Positions 1-8,321 of a DNA stretch of 64,000 bases are shown here, piece by piece (the stretch's first letter is position 1; each line of letters begins with the position of its first letter). Source of the stretch: Pantoea agglomerans. GTDB lineage: Bacteria > Pseudomonadota > Gammaproteobacteria > Enterobacterales > Enterobacteriaceae. A program made the position numbers and the translations under genes. The notes below the pieces were generated by a model. The model was not told the DNA's origin, searched no databases, and saw only the letters and a program-made list of their open reading frames with translations. The DNA is taken from assembly GCF_020149765.1 (NCBI RefSeq), contig NZ_CP083809.1, forward strand, positions 2,604,001-2,668,000, written 5' to 3'.

Positions 1-232
1 CCATCGCGCCGAAGGCGTCGATGCACTCCGCGTTTTTATCCAGTCCGGCCGCCAGCCCCAGCGCATTGTCAAAGCGTAAGCCCATGCAGGTCACCGGACG
101 GGAAGGAAGACGCTGACGGATCAGGGCCTCCAGCGGGGTGCCGCTGATGAAACGCAGTTGCTGAAAAGTGAGTTCGTGAGCGCGCTCGGGATCGAGCTTA
201 AACAGCGCAGGTCGGACGATAGGATAAAGCAT
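1..232 (-). CDS. pyrD: Dihydroorotate dehydrogenase (quinone), N-terminal part
   Basis: This is the first 77 codons of class 2 dihydroorotate dehydrogenase; the rest lies beyond the window start. The enzyme oxidises dihydroorotate to orotate in pyrimidine synthesis, uses FMN, and passes electrons to membrane quinone. The translated start reads [16 protein letters not shown], which is the amphipathic membrane-associating N-terminus of the family. It is followed by [12 protein letters not shown], the start of the FMN-binding barrel. The ATG at 232 has a good purine-rich ribosome site (CCTCCAGGAGAG on the minus strand). The gene follows the accessory glycosyltransferase at 353 on the same strand after a 120-nt gap, so it probably keeps its own promoter there. 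I could not confidently place a PurR box in that gap. Confidence 0.95.
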   Translation of the reverse strand, partial: MLYPIVRPALFKLDPERAHELTFQQLRFISGTPLEALIRQRLPSRPVTCMGLRFDNALGLAAGLDKNAECIDAFGAM

Positions 233-352
233 GCACTCTCCTGGAGGTCGGAAGCGATGAGTTGTCGGGGTGCACGGGAAAAGGTGCGCCAGAATGGTAA
301 AGGCCTCTGGCGCAAAAGTAAATTACTGACGGGACAAGATTATTGATCGAGA

Positions 353-1360
353 TCAGCGCCTGCTGGCATAGCGCGCCAGGCGACGGCAAGCCTGCAGACC
401 GCTGTAGATCGTCGGATAGTACCAGAGCAGTTTAAGGCGTTTGCTTTCGCCCGTGACCTTGCGCACCAGCTGATCGATAGTGGTATGCCAGGAGGCGGGC
501 ACCGAAATATTGTTTTTGCGGATCTCGATCAGGCAGCCGTACATCACCGGCTGATAGTAGATATCCAGCAGCTTCTCTTCCGGCGGCAAACCTTGCTCGC
601 GCAGAAAGCTTTCGCTGCTGCGCCGGGCAATGTAGTAGTTCTCTACCCAGGAGAAGGTCGCCTTGCTCTGCGACAGCGAGGTCGGCATAAAGCGCTTGTT
701 GTAGTAGCTTTTGCGCGTAAAGCCGATCTGCCGCGCCGACATATAGAGCGCAAACATATAGGGCGCGTCCTCATGATTCTGGATCGGCAGAAACTGTATG
801 CCGGTGCGCAGAATGAGATCGCGGGAGAGAATACTGCTCCAGAGCACGCGGTGCGCCGAGCGGTGCGGGATCATGCTGCGCAGCGTGTCGGCGCCGCCGG
901 GCCAGACGCCGTCGACGTGGCGCTGATGAAACTGCTCATACTGACGCTCGGCGACCGGTTTGTCGGTAAACATACGCGCGCCAAAGCAGAACATCTCCAT
1001 CTCGGGATGCTGCGCCAGCGTACGGCGGAAGTCGGCAAAGAGATCCCGGGAGACAAAATCGTCGGCGTCCATAAAGTAGATAAAGTCGCCGGTGGCAATC
1101 TCCAGCCCCTTAGTGCGCGCCGCGCTGACGCCGCCGCGCTCGCCGCGCAGCAGCGTCAGCTGCGGATGACGGGCGGCCAGCGCTTCCAGCAAGGCGATGC
1201 TGTCGTCGGTGGAGCCGTCGTCGATAACAATCACCTGCTCCGGCGGAGAAGACTGGCCCAGCAGCGACTCGATCGCTTCCGGCAGCCAGGGCGCGCAGTT
1301 CCAGTTTGGCACGATAACAGAGATCGTCGCTGCGCGGCTGTCAGGGTTCCGTGTGCTCAT
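353..1360 (-). CDS. Family 2 glycosyltransferase (GT-A fold), accessory glycan module
   Basis: A 335-residue soluble glycosyltransferase with the GT2 signature. ISVIVPNWN opens the Rossmann-like fold near residue 13, DDGSTDDS follows near residue 47, and the metal-binding DxD-type motif is DADD near residue 97. A later HEDAPY (near residue 192) supplies the probable catalytic acidic residue. No membrane segment is evident. The family transfers a sugar from a nucleotide donor to a lipid-linked or glycan acceptor; donor and acceptor cannot be read from sequence. The start ATG overlaps the stop of the upstream flippase gene by 4 nt, so the two are translationally coupled. It resembles the other glycosyltransferase of this module (3093-4073) closely enough to suggest an old duplication. 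Family is certain; role is inferred. Confidence 0.88.
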   Translation of the reverse strand: MSTRNPDSRAATISVIVPNWNCAPWLPEAIESLLGQSSPPEQVIVIDDGSTDDSIALLEALAARHPQLTLLRGERGGVSAARTKGLEIATGDFIYFMDADDFVSRDLFADFRRTLAQHPEMEMFCFGARMFTDKPVAERQYEQFHQRHVDGVWPGGADTLRSMIPHRSAHRVLWSSILSRDLILRTGIQFLPIQNHEDAPYMFALYMSARQIGFTRKSYYNKRFMPTSLSQSKATFSWVENYYIARRSSESFLREQGLPPEEKLLDIYYQPVMYGCLIEIRKNNISVPASWHTTIDQLVRKVTGESKRLKLLWYYPTIYSGLQACRRLARYASRR

Positions 1361-2883
1361 TCTCGCTCCTCAATAGTAAAACGTTTGGCTCGGGCAGGCA
1401 GCAGACGCTTAATCACCAGGCTGTGCAGCAGACAGCAAACTGAAAGGTTTACCAGGCCAATCAGCCCAAGCCACAGCAGGTTAAGCCAGCGGTTCTGGTT
1501 CCACTCCACGGGCAGGAAGGTGCAAAGCCAGGCGATCAGCCCCGCCACCGCCCAGATCAGCAGCACGTCGCGCGTCAGCCAGGTAAAGTGAATGCCCGGC
1601 GCGAAGCGGCGGTGCACCAGCCAGGCCCAGCCGGCCAGATAGAAGACGTTCTGCCCCAGCCACAGCCAGCCGGTGCCCTCTGCGCCATAGTGAATCGCTG
1701 CCCAGATGTTCAGCGGAACCAGGATGACGGCGAAGCAGGAGAAGCCTTTCAGATGCAGCTTGAGGTTGCCGTTGACATACTGCAGATGGTAAAGCAGGCC
1801 GCAAATAGCCTGCACGCCGCTACCCAGCGCGTAGAGGCTGAGCACAAACGACATATCGGTCACTACCTGGGCGTTCTGCGTCCAGGCCCAGAGCAGCGGC
1901 GTGGCGAACATCGCGATAGTAATGCTGAGCGGCGCCATAAAGATCGCCACCGCCTGGGTGGTATAGCGGTAGAGCGTCAGGGATTCGGCATCCCCCTCCT
2001 TGCGCGTTTTGATACCGGTCATGCGCGGCACAATCGCCTGCATAATCGGGCTGCTGAGCAGGATAATGCCGGTAGCAGCCGTGGCGACCACGGTAAAGGA
2101 GCCGTAGGCGCTCAGCGGCAGCGTTTTAGAGAGCACCAGACGGTCAATTTGTGAAATAAAGGTCCAGATGGCGCTGGCGAACGCTGCACTCAGCGCAAAG
2201 CGAATAAAGGGCTTTAACACCGCCTTTAAATTTTCATGCTTCTGCTTACGCGCGGCGGCAGGCACCAGCTGATAGGATTTAGCGATCAGGCAGACCGCTT
2301 CCGCTATCGACACCGCCAGCTGCCAGATAAAGAAGCTCAGCACCGGGTTGGAGAAGAGCTGAATCACCAGCACCGCGCCGAAGGTACGCAGCGTTACGAT
2401 GACCAGATTGACGCCGTTAAGCCAGACCTGATGCTCAAAGCCGACAATCACGCTGCGGTAAGGGCTGGTGCGCCAGCGGATCGCCGCCGTGATCACCATA
2501 ATGGCGACGGCAATGGTGACGTCAGCCGACGGCAGATGCCGCGCATCGAGCCAGTTATGGGCGATCCAGGGCGTGGCCAGCCAGCCGATGACCACCAGAA
2601 TCAGCGTGGAGATAAGGAAGAACTTCGACAGCGCGGAGAAGAGCGCCGGGAACCAGATAAATTCCGCCTGGTTAGCGCGATAGCGCGCCGCTTCACGCAT
2701 CAGCGTGGTCGATACGCCGGCGTCGAGCAGCTGGAGCCAGGTTAACAGAATCGAGAAAAAACCCACTAGCCCGTAAGCTTCCATCCCGAGATGTTGAATA
2801 TAAAGCGGCACGACCAGAATACCTGACAGCGTCAGGTAAATCTGACCGACATAATTGGCGATCGCGTTACGTTTTATTGACAT
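1357..2883 (-). CDS. Wzx-type polysaccharide/oligosaccharide flippase
   Basis: A 508-residue integral membrane protein of the polysaccharide transporter (PST/MOP) superfamily, with roughly twelve or more hydrophobic segments. It starts IANYVGQIYLTLSGILVVP, the usual first helix of Wzx and related flippases. A cytoplasmic KTRKEGDAES loop lies mid-protein. Such proteins move undecaprenyl-linked sugars across the inner membrane. I chose the ATG at 2883 because it places the first helix right after a short basic N-terminus; an upstream in-frame GTG at 2934 adds an unlikely CHACDLREN leader. The chosen ATG lacks a clear Shine-Dalgarno and has TACAAT on the minus strand seven bases upstream. The gene lies between two glycosyltransferases. 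No polymerase (Wzy) or sugar-nucleotide synthesis genes are nearby, so the substrate must be made elsewhere. Confidence 0.85.
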   Translation of the reverse strand: MSIKRNAIANYVGQIYLTLSGILVVPLYIQHLGMEAYGLVGFFSILLTWLQLLDAGVSTTLMREAARYRANQAEFIWFPALFSALSKFFLISTLILVVIGWLATPWIAHNWLDARHLPSADVTIAVAIMVITAAIRWRTSPYRSVIVGFEHQVWLNGVNLVIVTLRTFGAVLVIQLFSNPVLSFFIWQLAVSIAEAVCLIAKSYQLVPAAARKQKHENLKAVLKPFIRFALSAAFASAIWTFISQIDRLVLSKTLPLSAYGSFTVVATAATGIILLSSPIMQAIVPRMTGIKTRKEGDAESLTLYRYTTQAVAIFMAPLSITIAMFATPLLWAWTQNAQVVTDMSFVLSLYALGSGVQAICGLLYHLQYVNGNLKLHLKGFSCFAVILVPLNIWAAIHYGAEGTGWLWLGQNVFYLAGWAWLVHRRFAPGIHFTWLTRDVLLIWAVAGLIAWLCTFLPVEWNQNRWLNLLWLGLIGLVNLSVCCLLHSLVIKRLLPARAKRFTIEERE

Positions 2884-2974
2884 ATGTATGATTGTATCTG
2901 GGCAGTTTTCTCGGAGGTCACAAGCGTGGCACACATCATCGGAGCTGCCTACCAGACATAGTCTTAAATTTATC

Positions 2975-2993
2975 TCTGGCGCTACGCGCCAGA
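2975..2993. other. Perfect hairpin between glycosyltransferase and flippase genes
   Basis: An inverted repeat with 8-nt arms (TCTGGCGC / GCGCCAGA) and a 3-nt loop lies in the 209-nt gap between the upstream glycosyltransferase (stop at 3093) and the flippase. No T-run follows on either strand, so it is not a classical intrinsic terminator. It may stabilise or process the transcript within the module. The function is inferred; only the repeat is seen. Confidence 0.5.
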
Positions 2994-3092
2994 TTAAATC
3001 TGAGCTGGCGCGAAATAAGCCAGAAAGTGAAATAACATTTATTCGCGTTGAATAAGGTCCGGCAGGCAGGCATTCCAGCAGCAGCGAAAAAG

Positions 3093-4073
3093 TCAGGCCG
3101 CTTTTTTCAGCTCTTTTGTAACCTTATATTTTTGCAGCTGGATAAACAGGCGCGGGCGATTAATAAGCAGCCACTCTTTGAAGTTAACCGGCTTAAACTT
3201 GCCGCCCATATAACGAATCGCGTTAATGACATATTCCGGCACCGCCGTGCCGTTGTAGAGCGACAGATAAATCATCAGGCGGAACGAGTGCATTAAATAG
3301 GCTTTTTCCAGCTGCTTCTTCAGCGGCGAATGATCTAAATTCTGCTTAAGTATGCCGTAGGTCTGCATAAAGGCGTTGTAGCGCTGCAGAAAATAGTCAT
3401 CATTTTTACGGCTGTTAGTCAGCGAGCCGCTGCGGACGCGCTGAAGATAGTAAACGTGCTGGCTCACCCAGGCGCGCGTCGCCTGAACGAAGACCGACAG
3501 CGTGAATTTATGATCCTCATGCACGCGATCGACAAAACGCAGGCCGTGCTGCACGATAAGGCTTCTTTTCACCGCGTAATTCCAGGCTGCGGAGGTATAG
3601 GAGCCGTTATTGAGCAGACGCGACAGCACCTGCTGCGGCGACTGCAGGCCGAACTGGTCGTGGCGCACTTTCGGACGGGTCTGGTTTTCACGGCCATCCT
3701 CAAACATCTGCGAACTAAAGCAAAACAGGTCAACGTCAGGGTGCGCGGCAGTGACCTGCTGCAGTTCGGCCACAAAGCCTTCCGGTACGATATCGTCTGG
3801 ATCGCAGAAGAAAACAAACTCCCCCTGCGCGGCGTCGATGCCGGTATCACGCGCTTTACCCGCGCCGCCGTTGGGGGTGGTGATAATGCGAACCTGTGGC
3901 TGGTGGCCATATTTCTGCTCTACCAGTGCCAGGGTTCCATCAGTGGAGCTGTCGTTAACAATGATAATTTCCGTGGTCGCGTCAGCCTGACGCAACAGGG
4001 AGTCGACACATTCGACAATATATTTTTCCACGTTATAAGTGGGAATGATGACTGATAGCAGCGTCTTTGCCAT
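3093..4073 (-). CDS. Family 2 glycosyltransferase (GT-A fold), first gene of the accessory glycan module
   Basis: A 326-residue GT2 protein. It begins LLSVIIPTYNVEKYI, followed by NDSSTDGT near residue 39, the DxD-type CDPDD near residue 88, and VHEDHKF near residue 181 as the probable catalytic acid region. The C-terminus is basic (KVTKELKKAA), which could favour the membrane surface. I chose the ATG at 4073 because the extension to 4121 adds residues unlike the family. On the minus strand it is the first gene of the module, so its upstream region carries the likely promoter. It aligns by eye with the glycosyltransferase at 353-1360 through the DxD region (FCF near HPD/HPE, then MF). Sugar specificity is unknown. 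Confidence 0.87.
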   Translation of the reverse strand: MAKTLLSVIIPTYNVEKYIVECVDSLLRQADATTEIIIVNDSSTDGTLALVEQKYGHQPQVRIITTPNGGAGKARDTGIDAAQGEFVFFCDPDDIVPEGFVAELQQVTAAHPDVDLFCFSSQMFEDGRENQTRPKVRHDQFGLQSPQQVLSRLLNNGSYTSAAWNYAVKRSLIVQHGLRFVDRVHEDHKFTLSVFVQATRAWVSQHVYYLQRVRSGSLTNSRKNDDYFLQRYNAFMQTYGILKQNLDHSPLKKQLEKAYLMHSFRLMIYLSLYNGTAVPEYVINAIRYMGGKFKPVNFKEWLLINRPRLFIQLQKYKVTKELKKAA

Positions 4074-4115
4074 ACATCTTTCTCTGGTTCGATTAAAAGA
4101 AAAAGCACGAGCATT

Positions 4116-4136
4116 ACACAAATATTAAATTTGTGT
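4116..4136. promoter_or_regulatory. Candidate operator upstream of the glycan module
   Basis: An inverted repeat ACACAAAT-attaa-ATTTGTGT (8-nt arms, 5-nt spacer) lies 43 nt upstream of the glycosyltransferase start at 4073. The geometry suits a dimeric repressor or activator, and the A+T-rich centre suits protein binding more than an RNA terminator. No regulator is recognised from the motif. Confidence 0.35.
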
Positions 4137-4823
4137 TAAAGCATGGCGCAGAAAGAATTAAACGAGACGCAATCAGCGAATCTCTTCTCATGGTGGAATA
4201 GTATAAGCAGAAGCTTTTTTCTATTAACAGGGCCAGCCTTTTATTAAGAGGTGCGTCCGGCGCTGAATCTATCACGGCAGGTAAAGTATCAAAGGGGATG
4301 CGCAGCGGTTACTTTACTTCGCTTAACTTTTCTGGCGAAACAGGCAACATTTTTAAACGTAAAAAAGGTCACAAAGCGTTTCAGTCTGGTTACTTTATTA
4401 TCACTGAACGGAATTTATCTCTCCTTAACTGCCGCCGCCTGCATGGCGATATTCTGATAATAGCGATAGCGGCCCCCCAGCCCATCAGGCATAGTGACAT
4501 TTGTCACATTTTTGCGCTTAACAGCGCGCCAAAAAGTTTGCCGGTTACATATTGCGCGGTTTAGCTAACCTGATTACTTCCCCTGTTCCCCCGGTATGCA
4601 AATACTTTTGCTGCTATTTGTTTAGCCGGAGTAAAGAATCCGTCTGGACCTGCTTTAGTCTTTTAGGATTTTTCTAAAGCCCGCACCGTCCGCTGCGGCA
4701 ACCCTTTCATTAATAAAGCAGCGCGTTTTGCACTTTTCACCTTTAGATTGCCGGATAAATCATTTAAGCCCTCCTCCCCGCTCTGTCAGGATGTGAGCAT
4801 CAGTTCTCAACAATAGCTAATCA

Positions 4824-4838
4824 ATAACTTTCAGTTAT
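4824..4838 (+). promoter_or_regulatory. LysR-type inverted repeat before ssuE
   Basis: ATAACT-ttc-AGTTAT is a perfect inverted repeat touching the ribosome site AAGGAG (4839-4844) of ssuE. Read as ATAAC-N5-GTTAT it fits the 15-bp T-N11-A pattern of LysR-family sites. In E. coli the ssu operon is activated by Cbl, a LysR-family regulator active in sulfate starvation. A site this close to the start codon would act more like a repressor or autoregulatory site, so the link to Cbl is only a guess. Confidence 0.35.
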
Positions 4839-4849
4839 AAGGAGTAACG

Positions 4850-5401
4850 ATGCGAGTTATTACGCTAGCTGGCAGCCCGCGTTTCCCGTCACGTTCAACC
4901 TCGCTGCTTACCCTTTGCCAGCGCGCGCTGGAAGCGCGTGGCGTTGAGGTTATCCCCTGGAATATCCAGAACTTTCAGCCAGACGATCTGATTAATGCGC
5001 GTTTCGATGCCCCGGCGCTGCTGGCGCTGCGCGACGATCTGCTCGCCGCCGACGGCGTTATCGTCGCCACGCCGGTTTATAAAGCCTCTTTCTCCGGCGC
5101 GCTGAAAACCCTGCTCGATCTGCTGCCCGAACGCGCCCTGGAGCACAAAGTCGTGCTGCCGCTGGCCAGCGGCGGCAGCGTGGCGCATATGCTCGCGGTC
5201 GATTACGCCCTGAAGCCGGTGCTGAACGCGCTGAAGGCGCAGGAGATCCTGCACGGCGTATTTGCCGAAGATCATCAGATTACCCATTACGATCGCCAGC
5301 CGGAGCTGCAGGCAGCGCTGGCGCGCCGGCTCGATGAGGCGGTGGAGGCGTTCTGGCTGGCGTTGACCCGCCATCATAAGCCGCTGGCTCAGGCTGTTTA
5401 A
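4850..5401 (+). CDS. ssuE: NADPH-dependent FMN reductase of alkanesulfonate use
   Basis: A 183-residue flavin reductase that supplies reduced FMN to the monooxygenase SsuD. The start MRVITLAGSPRFPSRS is the flavodoxin-like phosphate-binding loop of the family. LAVDYALKPVLNALKAQEIL carries the tyrosine in the helix associated with the SsuE pi-helix and tetramer interface. Length matches the E. coli protein (191) apart from a shorter tail. It is the first gene of ssuEADCB, with a strong AAGGAG six nt before the ATG, and is followed by ssuA after 14 nt. Confidence 0.96.
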   Translation: MRVITLAGSPRFPSRSTSLLTLCQRALEARGVEVIPWNIQNFQPDDLINARFDAPALLALRDDLLAADGVIVATPVYKASFSGALKTLLDLLPERALEHKVVLPLASGGSVAHMLAVDYALKPVLNALKAQEILHGVFAEDHQITHYDRQPELQAALARRLDEAVEAFWLALTRHHKPLAQAV

Positions 5402-5415
5402 AGGAAGAAACCGAT

Positions 5416-6363
5416 ATGAAAAGCATCACTGGCTGGCTACTCGCCGCACTTGCCGTACTGAGCCTGCAGGCGCAGGCGGCGGACGCCCCCACGCAGATTC
5501 GCATCGGCTATCAGAAAGGTTCCGTCAGCATGGTGCTGGCGAAATCGCACCGGCTGCTGGAGCAGCGTTTCCCCGATACCAAAATCCAGTGGATCGAATT
5601 TCCCGCGGGTCCGCAGATGCTGGAGGCGCTAAACGTCGACAGTATTGACCTGGGCAGCACCGGCGATATACCACCGCTGTTTGCTCAGGCGGCGGGCGCC
5701 GATCTGCTTTACGTCGGCTCGGAGCCGCCTAAGCCGAAAGCGGAGGTGATCCTGGTGGCGAAGAACAGTCCGCTCAACAGCGTCGCCGATCTGAAAGGGA
5801 AAAAGGTCGCGTTTCAAAAAGGCTCCAGCTCCCACAATCTGCTGCTGCGCGCGCTGCAGCGTGAAGGGCTGAGCTTTAAGGATATTCAGCCGGTTTATCT
5901 GACGCCCGCCGATGCCCGCGCCGCCTTTCAGCAGGGCGACGTAGACGCCTGGGCGATCTGGGATCCCTACTACTCCGCCGCGCTGCAGCAGGGCAACGTG
6001 CGCGTGCTGGCCGACGGCAGCCAGCTTAATCTGACCGGATCGTTCTATCTGGCGACGCGCAAGTTTACTGAGCAGAACGGCGCTTTCGTGCAGCAGGTGC
6101 TGGATACCTTTAGCCAGGCTGACGCGCTGACGCAGAGCCAGCGCGAGCAGAGTATCAATCTGCTTGCCGCCGCGATGGGCCTGCCGAAGCCGGTTATCGC
6201 CAGCTACCTCGATCACCGTCCGCCGACCCATATTTCGCCGGTCAGCGCGCGAACCGCCGCTGCGCAGCAGCATACCGCCGACCTGTTTTATTCCAGCCAC
6301 CTAGTGCCGGTAAAACTGACGATCGCCGATCGCATCTGGCATCCCAGCACCCCTCTTCAGTAA
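5416..6363 (+). CDS. ssuA: Alkanesulfonate ABC transporter, periplasmic binding protein
   Basis: A 315-residue periplasmic solute-binding protein for aliphatic sulfonates. A clear signal peptide ([21 protein letters not shown], cleaved near residue 22) is followed by [16 protein letters not shown], typical of the SsuA/TauA/NrtA fold. [15 protein letters not shown] and the [11 protein letters not shown] segment line the sulfonate pocket in this family. It delivers substrate to SsuC and SsuB. The gene lies between ssuE and ssuD with short gaps (14 and 10 nt), as in the E. coli operon. Confidence 0.96.
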   Translation: MKSITGWLLAALAVLSLQAQAADAPTQIRIGYQKGSVSMVLAKSHRLLEQRFPDTKIQWIEFPAGPQMLEALNVDSIDLGSTGDIPPLFAQAAGADLLYVGSEPPKPKAEVILVAKNSPLNSVADLKGKKVAFQKGSSSHNLLLRALQREGLSFKDIQPVYLTPADARAAFQQGDVDAWAIWDPYYSAALQQGNVRVLADGSQLNLTGSFYLATRKFTEQNGAFVQQVLDTFSQADALTQSQREQSINLLAAAMGLPKPVIASYLDHRPPTHISPVSARTAAAQQHTADLFYSSHLVPVKLTIADRIWHPSTPLQ

Positions 6364-6373
6364 GGAGCGAATA

Positions 6374-7519
6374 ATGAGCTTATCCGTATTCTGGTTTCTT
6401 CCGACGCACGGCGACGGACACTATCTTGGCACCTCAGAAGGGGCGCGCCCGGTCGACCATGGCTATTTGCAGCAGATCGCGCAGGCCGCTGACCGTCTGG
6501 GCTTCGGCGGCGTGCTAATCCCTACCGGTCGCTCGTGCGAAGACGCCTGGCTGGTGGCCGCCTCGCTGATCCCGGTGACGCAGCGCCTGCGCTTTCTGGT
6601 GGCGCTGCGCCCCGGTGTGATTTCGCCGACCCAGGCGGCGCGCCAGGCCGCGACGCTGGATCGCCTCTCTAACGGCCGCGCGCTGTTCAATCTGGTGACC
6701 GGCGGCGATCCGGAAGAGCTGGCGGGCGACGGCGTCTTTCTCGACCACCATGAGCGCTATGTCGAGTCGGCGGAGTTTACCCGCGTCTGGCGTCGCGTGC
6801 TGGAGGGCGAAACGGTCGATTACGCCGGCAAGTATGTCAGGGTGCGCGGCGCGCGCCTGCTGTTCGACCCGGTGCAGCAGCCACGTCCGCCGCTCTGGTT
6901 CGGCGGCTCCTCCGAACCGGCGCAGGATCTCGCCGCTGAACAGGTCGACGTCTACCTCACCTGGGGCGAACCGCCGGCGCTGGTAAAAGAGAAGATTGAA
7001 CAGGTGCGCGCCAAAGCGGCGGCGCAAGGACGCAAGGTACGCTTCGGCATCCGTCTGCACGTTATCGTTCGTGAAACCAGCGATGAAGCCTGGCGCGCCG
7101 CCGATCGTCTGATTGCCCATCTCGACGACGCCACTATTGCGAAGGCGCAGGCCGCCTTCGCCCGCACCGATTCCGTCGGCCAGCAGCGTATGGCGGCGCT
7201 GCACAGCGGCCGCCGCGACCAGCTGGAAATCAGTCCGAACCTGTGGGCGGGCGTCGGCCTGGTGCGCGGCGGTGCAGGCACTGCGCTGGTGGGCGATGGC
7301 CCCACCGTTGCCGCGCGCATGCAGGAGTACGCCGACCTCGGCATCGAGACCTTTATTCTTTCCGGCTATCCGCATCTGGAAGAGGCGTATCGCGTCGGCG
7401 AGCTGCTCTTCCCGCATCTCGACCTTGAGGTGCCGCAGATCCCGCAACCGCGCAACGTGCAGGCGTTTGGCGAAACCGTCGCCAACGATTTCCGCCCGCA
7501 GAAAGTGTCGCAGAGCTGA
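6374..7519 (+). CDS. ssuD: FMNH2-dependent alkanesulfonate monooxygenase
   Basis: A 381-residue luciferase-like (TIM-barrel) monooxygenase that cleaves C1-substituted alkanesulfonates to aldehyde and sulfite using FMNH2 from SsuE and O2. Length matches E. coli SsuD (381). The start [19 protein letters not shown] and the [10 protein letters not shown] segment, which holds the active-site cysteine region, are characteristic. [11 protein letters not shown] and the flexible [20 protein letters not shown] lid follow. TAAGGAG precedes the ATG. Located between ssuA and ssuC, it is the catalytic core of sulfur scavenging in this operon. Confidence 0.97.
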   Translation: MSLSVFWFLPTHGDGHYLGTSEGARPVDHGYLQQIAQAADRLGFGGVLIPTGRSCEDAWLVAASLIPVTQRLRFLVALRPGVISPTQAARQAATLDRLSNGRALFNLVTGGDPEELAGDGVFLDHHERYVESAEFTRVWRRVLEGETVDYAGKYVRVRGARLLFDPVQQPRPPLWFGGSSEPAQDLAAEQVDVYLTWGEPPALVKEKIEQVRAKAAAQGRKVRFGIRLHVIVRETSDEAWRAADRLIAHLDDATIAKAQAAFARTDSVGQQRMAALHSGRRDQLEISPNLWAGVGLVRGGAGTALVGDGPTVAARMQEYADLGIETFILSGYPHLEEAYRVGELLFPHLDLEVPQIPQPRNVQAFGETVANDFRPQKVSQS

Positions 7520-7529
7520 GAGAGAGATC

Positions 7530-8321
7530 ATGGCGAAAACCACTAAACGCATTACCAACCAGCTGGTGCCCTGGGTGTTCCCGGCGCTGCTGGTGGTGGT
7601 CTGGCAAATTGCCTCGCAGACCGGGCTGCTTTCGACGCGCATTCTGCCGTCGCCGGAAAATATCGTTATCACCTTCTGGCATCTGGCCGCCAGCGGCGAG
7701 CTGTGGCAGCACCTTGCCATCAGCGGCTGGCGTGCGCTGATCGGCTTTAGCATCGGCGGCTCCATTGGGCTGCTGCTGGGGCTGATCACCGGCACCTCGC
7801 GTCTGGGCGAGCGGCTGCTCGACACCTCAGTGCAGATGCTGCGCAACGTGCCGCATCTGGCGCTGATCCCGCTGGTGATCCTCTGGTTCGGCATCGACGA
7901 GGCGGCGAAGATTTTTCTGGTGGCGCTCGGCACGCTGTTTCCGATCTACCTCAATACCTACCACGGCATTCGCAATATCGATCGCGGCCTGGTAGAGATG
8001 GCGCGCAGCTACGGCCTTTCGGGCTGGAGCCTGTTTCTTCAGGTTATCCTGCCCGGCGCCCTGCCCTCGATTATGGTCGGCGTACGTTTCGCGCTCGGCC
8101 TGATGTGGCTGACGCTGATTGTCGCCGAGACGATTTCCGCTAACTCGGGCATCGGCTATCTGGCGATGAACGCGCGTGAATTCCTGCAAACCGACGTGGT
8201 GGTGGTCGCCATTATTCTTTACGCCCTGCTCGGCAAGCTGGCGGATGTCGCCGCCCTGCTGCTGGAGCGCATCTGGCTGCGCTGGCATCCGGCTTATCAA
8301 CTGAAGGAGGAGAACGCATGA
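7530..8321 (+). CDS. ssuC: Alkanesulfonate ABC transporter, permease
   Basis: A 263-residue inner-membrane permease with about six transmembrane helices. The EAA-type coupling loop is visible as [24 protein letters not shown] near residue 160. The start is the ATG at 7530, 10 nt after the ssuD stop. The longer frame from 7113 runs through ssuD in another phase and is not a real extension. Its last codons overlap the ssuB start by 4 nt (ATGA), coupling permease and ATPase synthesis. Confidence 0.95.
   Translation: MAKTTKRITNQLVPWVFPALLVVVWQIASQTGLLSTRILPSPENIVITFWHLAASGELWQHLAISGWRALIGFSIGGSIGLLLGLITGTSRLGERLLDTSVQMLRNVPHLALIPLVILWFGIDEAAKIFLVALGTLFPIYLNTYHGIRNIDRGLVEMARSYGLSGWSLFLQVILPGALPSIMVGVRFALGLMWLTLIVAETISANSGIGYLAMNAREFLQTDVVVVAIILYALLGKLADVAALLLERIWLRWHPAYQLKEENA

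Larger units (their letters stand above)
4074..4849. other. Divergent intergenic region between the glycan module and ssuE
   Basis: This 776-bp gap holds no convincing gene; short reading frames at 4251-4564 lack ribosome sites and family resemblance. It should hold two divergent promoters. On the minus strand, TATACT with an upstream TTAATA-like hexamer at 16-nt spacing lies near 4200-4225 and could drive the glycosyltransferase. A 10-nt direct repeat GGTTACTTTA occurs at 4307-4316 and 4388-4397. A 7-nt inverted repeat GCTTTAG/CTAAAGC lies at 4652-4658 and 4674-4680. It is A+T-richer than its neighbours. All regulatory readings are inference. Confidence 0.5.

Noticed and set aside
2884..2934. 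Upstream GTG start for the flippase
   Set aside because: It adds a polar cysteine-containing leader before the first helix and has no ribosome site; the ATG at 2883 fits the family better.
4428..4436. GGCGGCAGT on the minus strand, similar to the ops element of glycan operons
   Set aside because: Only seven of nine positions match GGCGGTAGC, the rest of the JUMPstart element is missing, and it lies about 360 nt from the first gene.
4251..4564. Two overlapping short frames upstream of ssuE
   Set aside because: No ribosome site, no hydrophobic or motif pattern of interest, and they lie in an A+T-rich regulatory gap.
6515..7933. 472-codon minus-strand open frame across ssuD and ssuC
   Set aside because: It spans two confidently identified genes on the other strand and has no family features.
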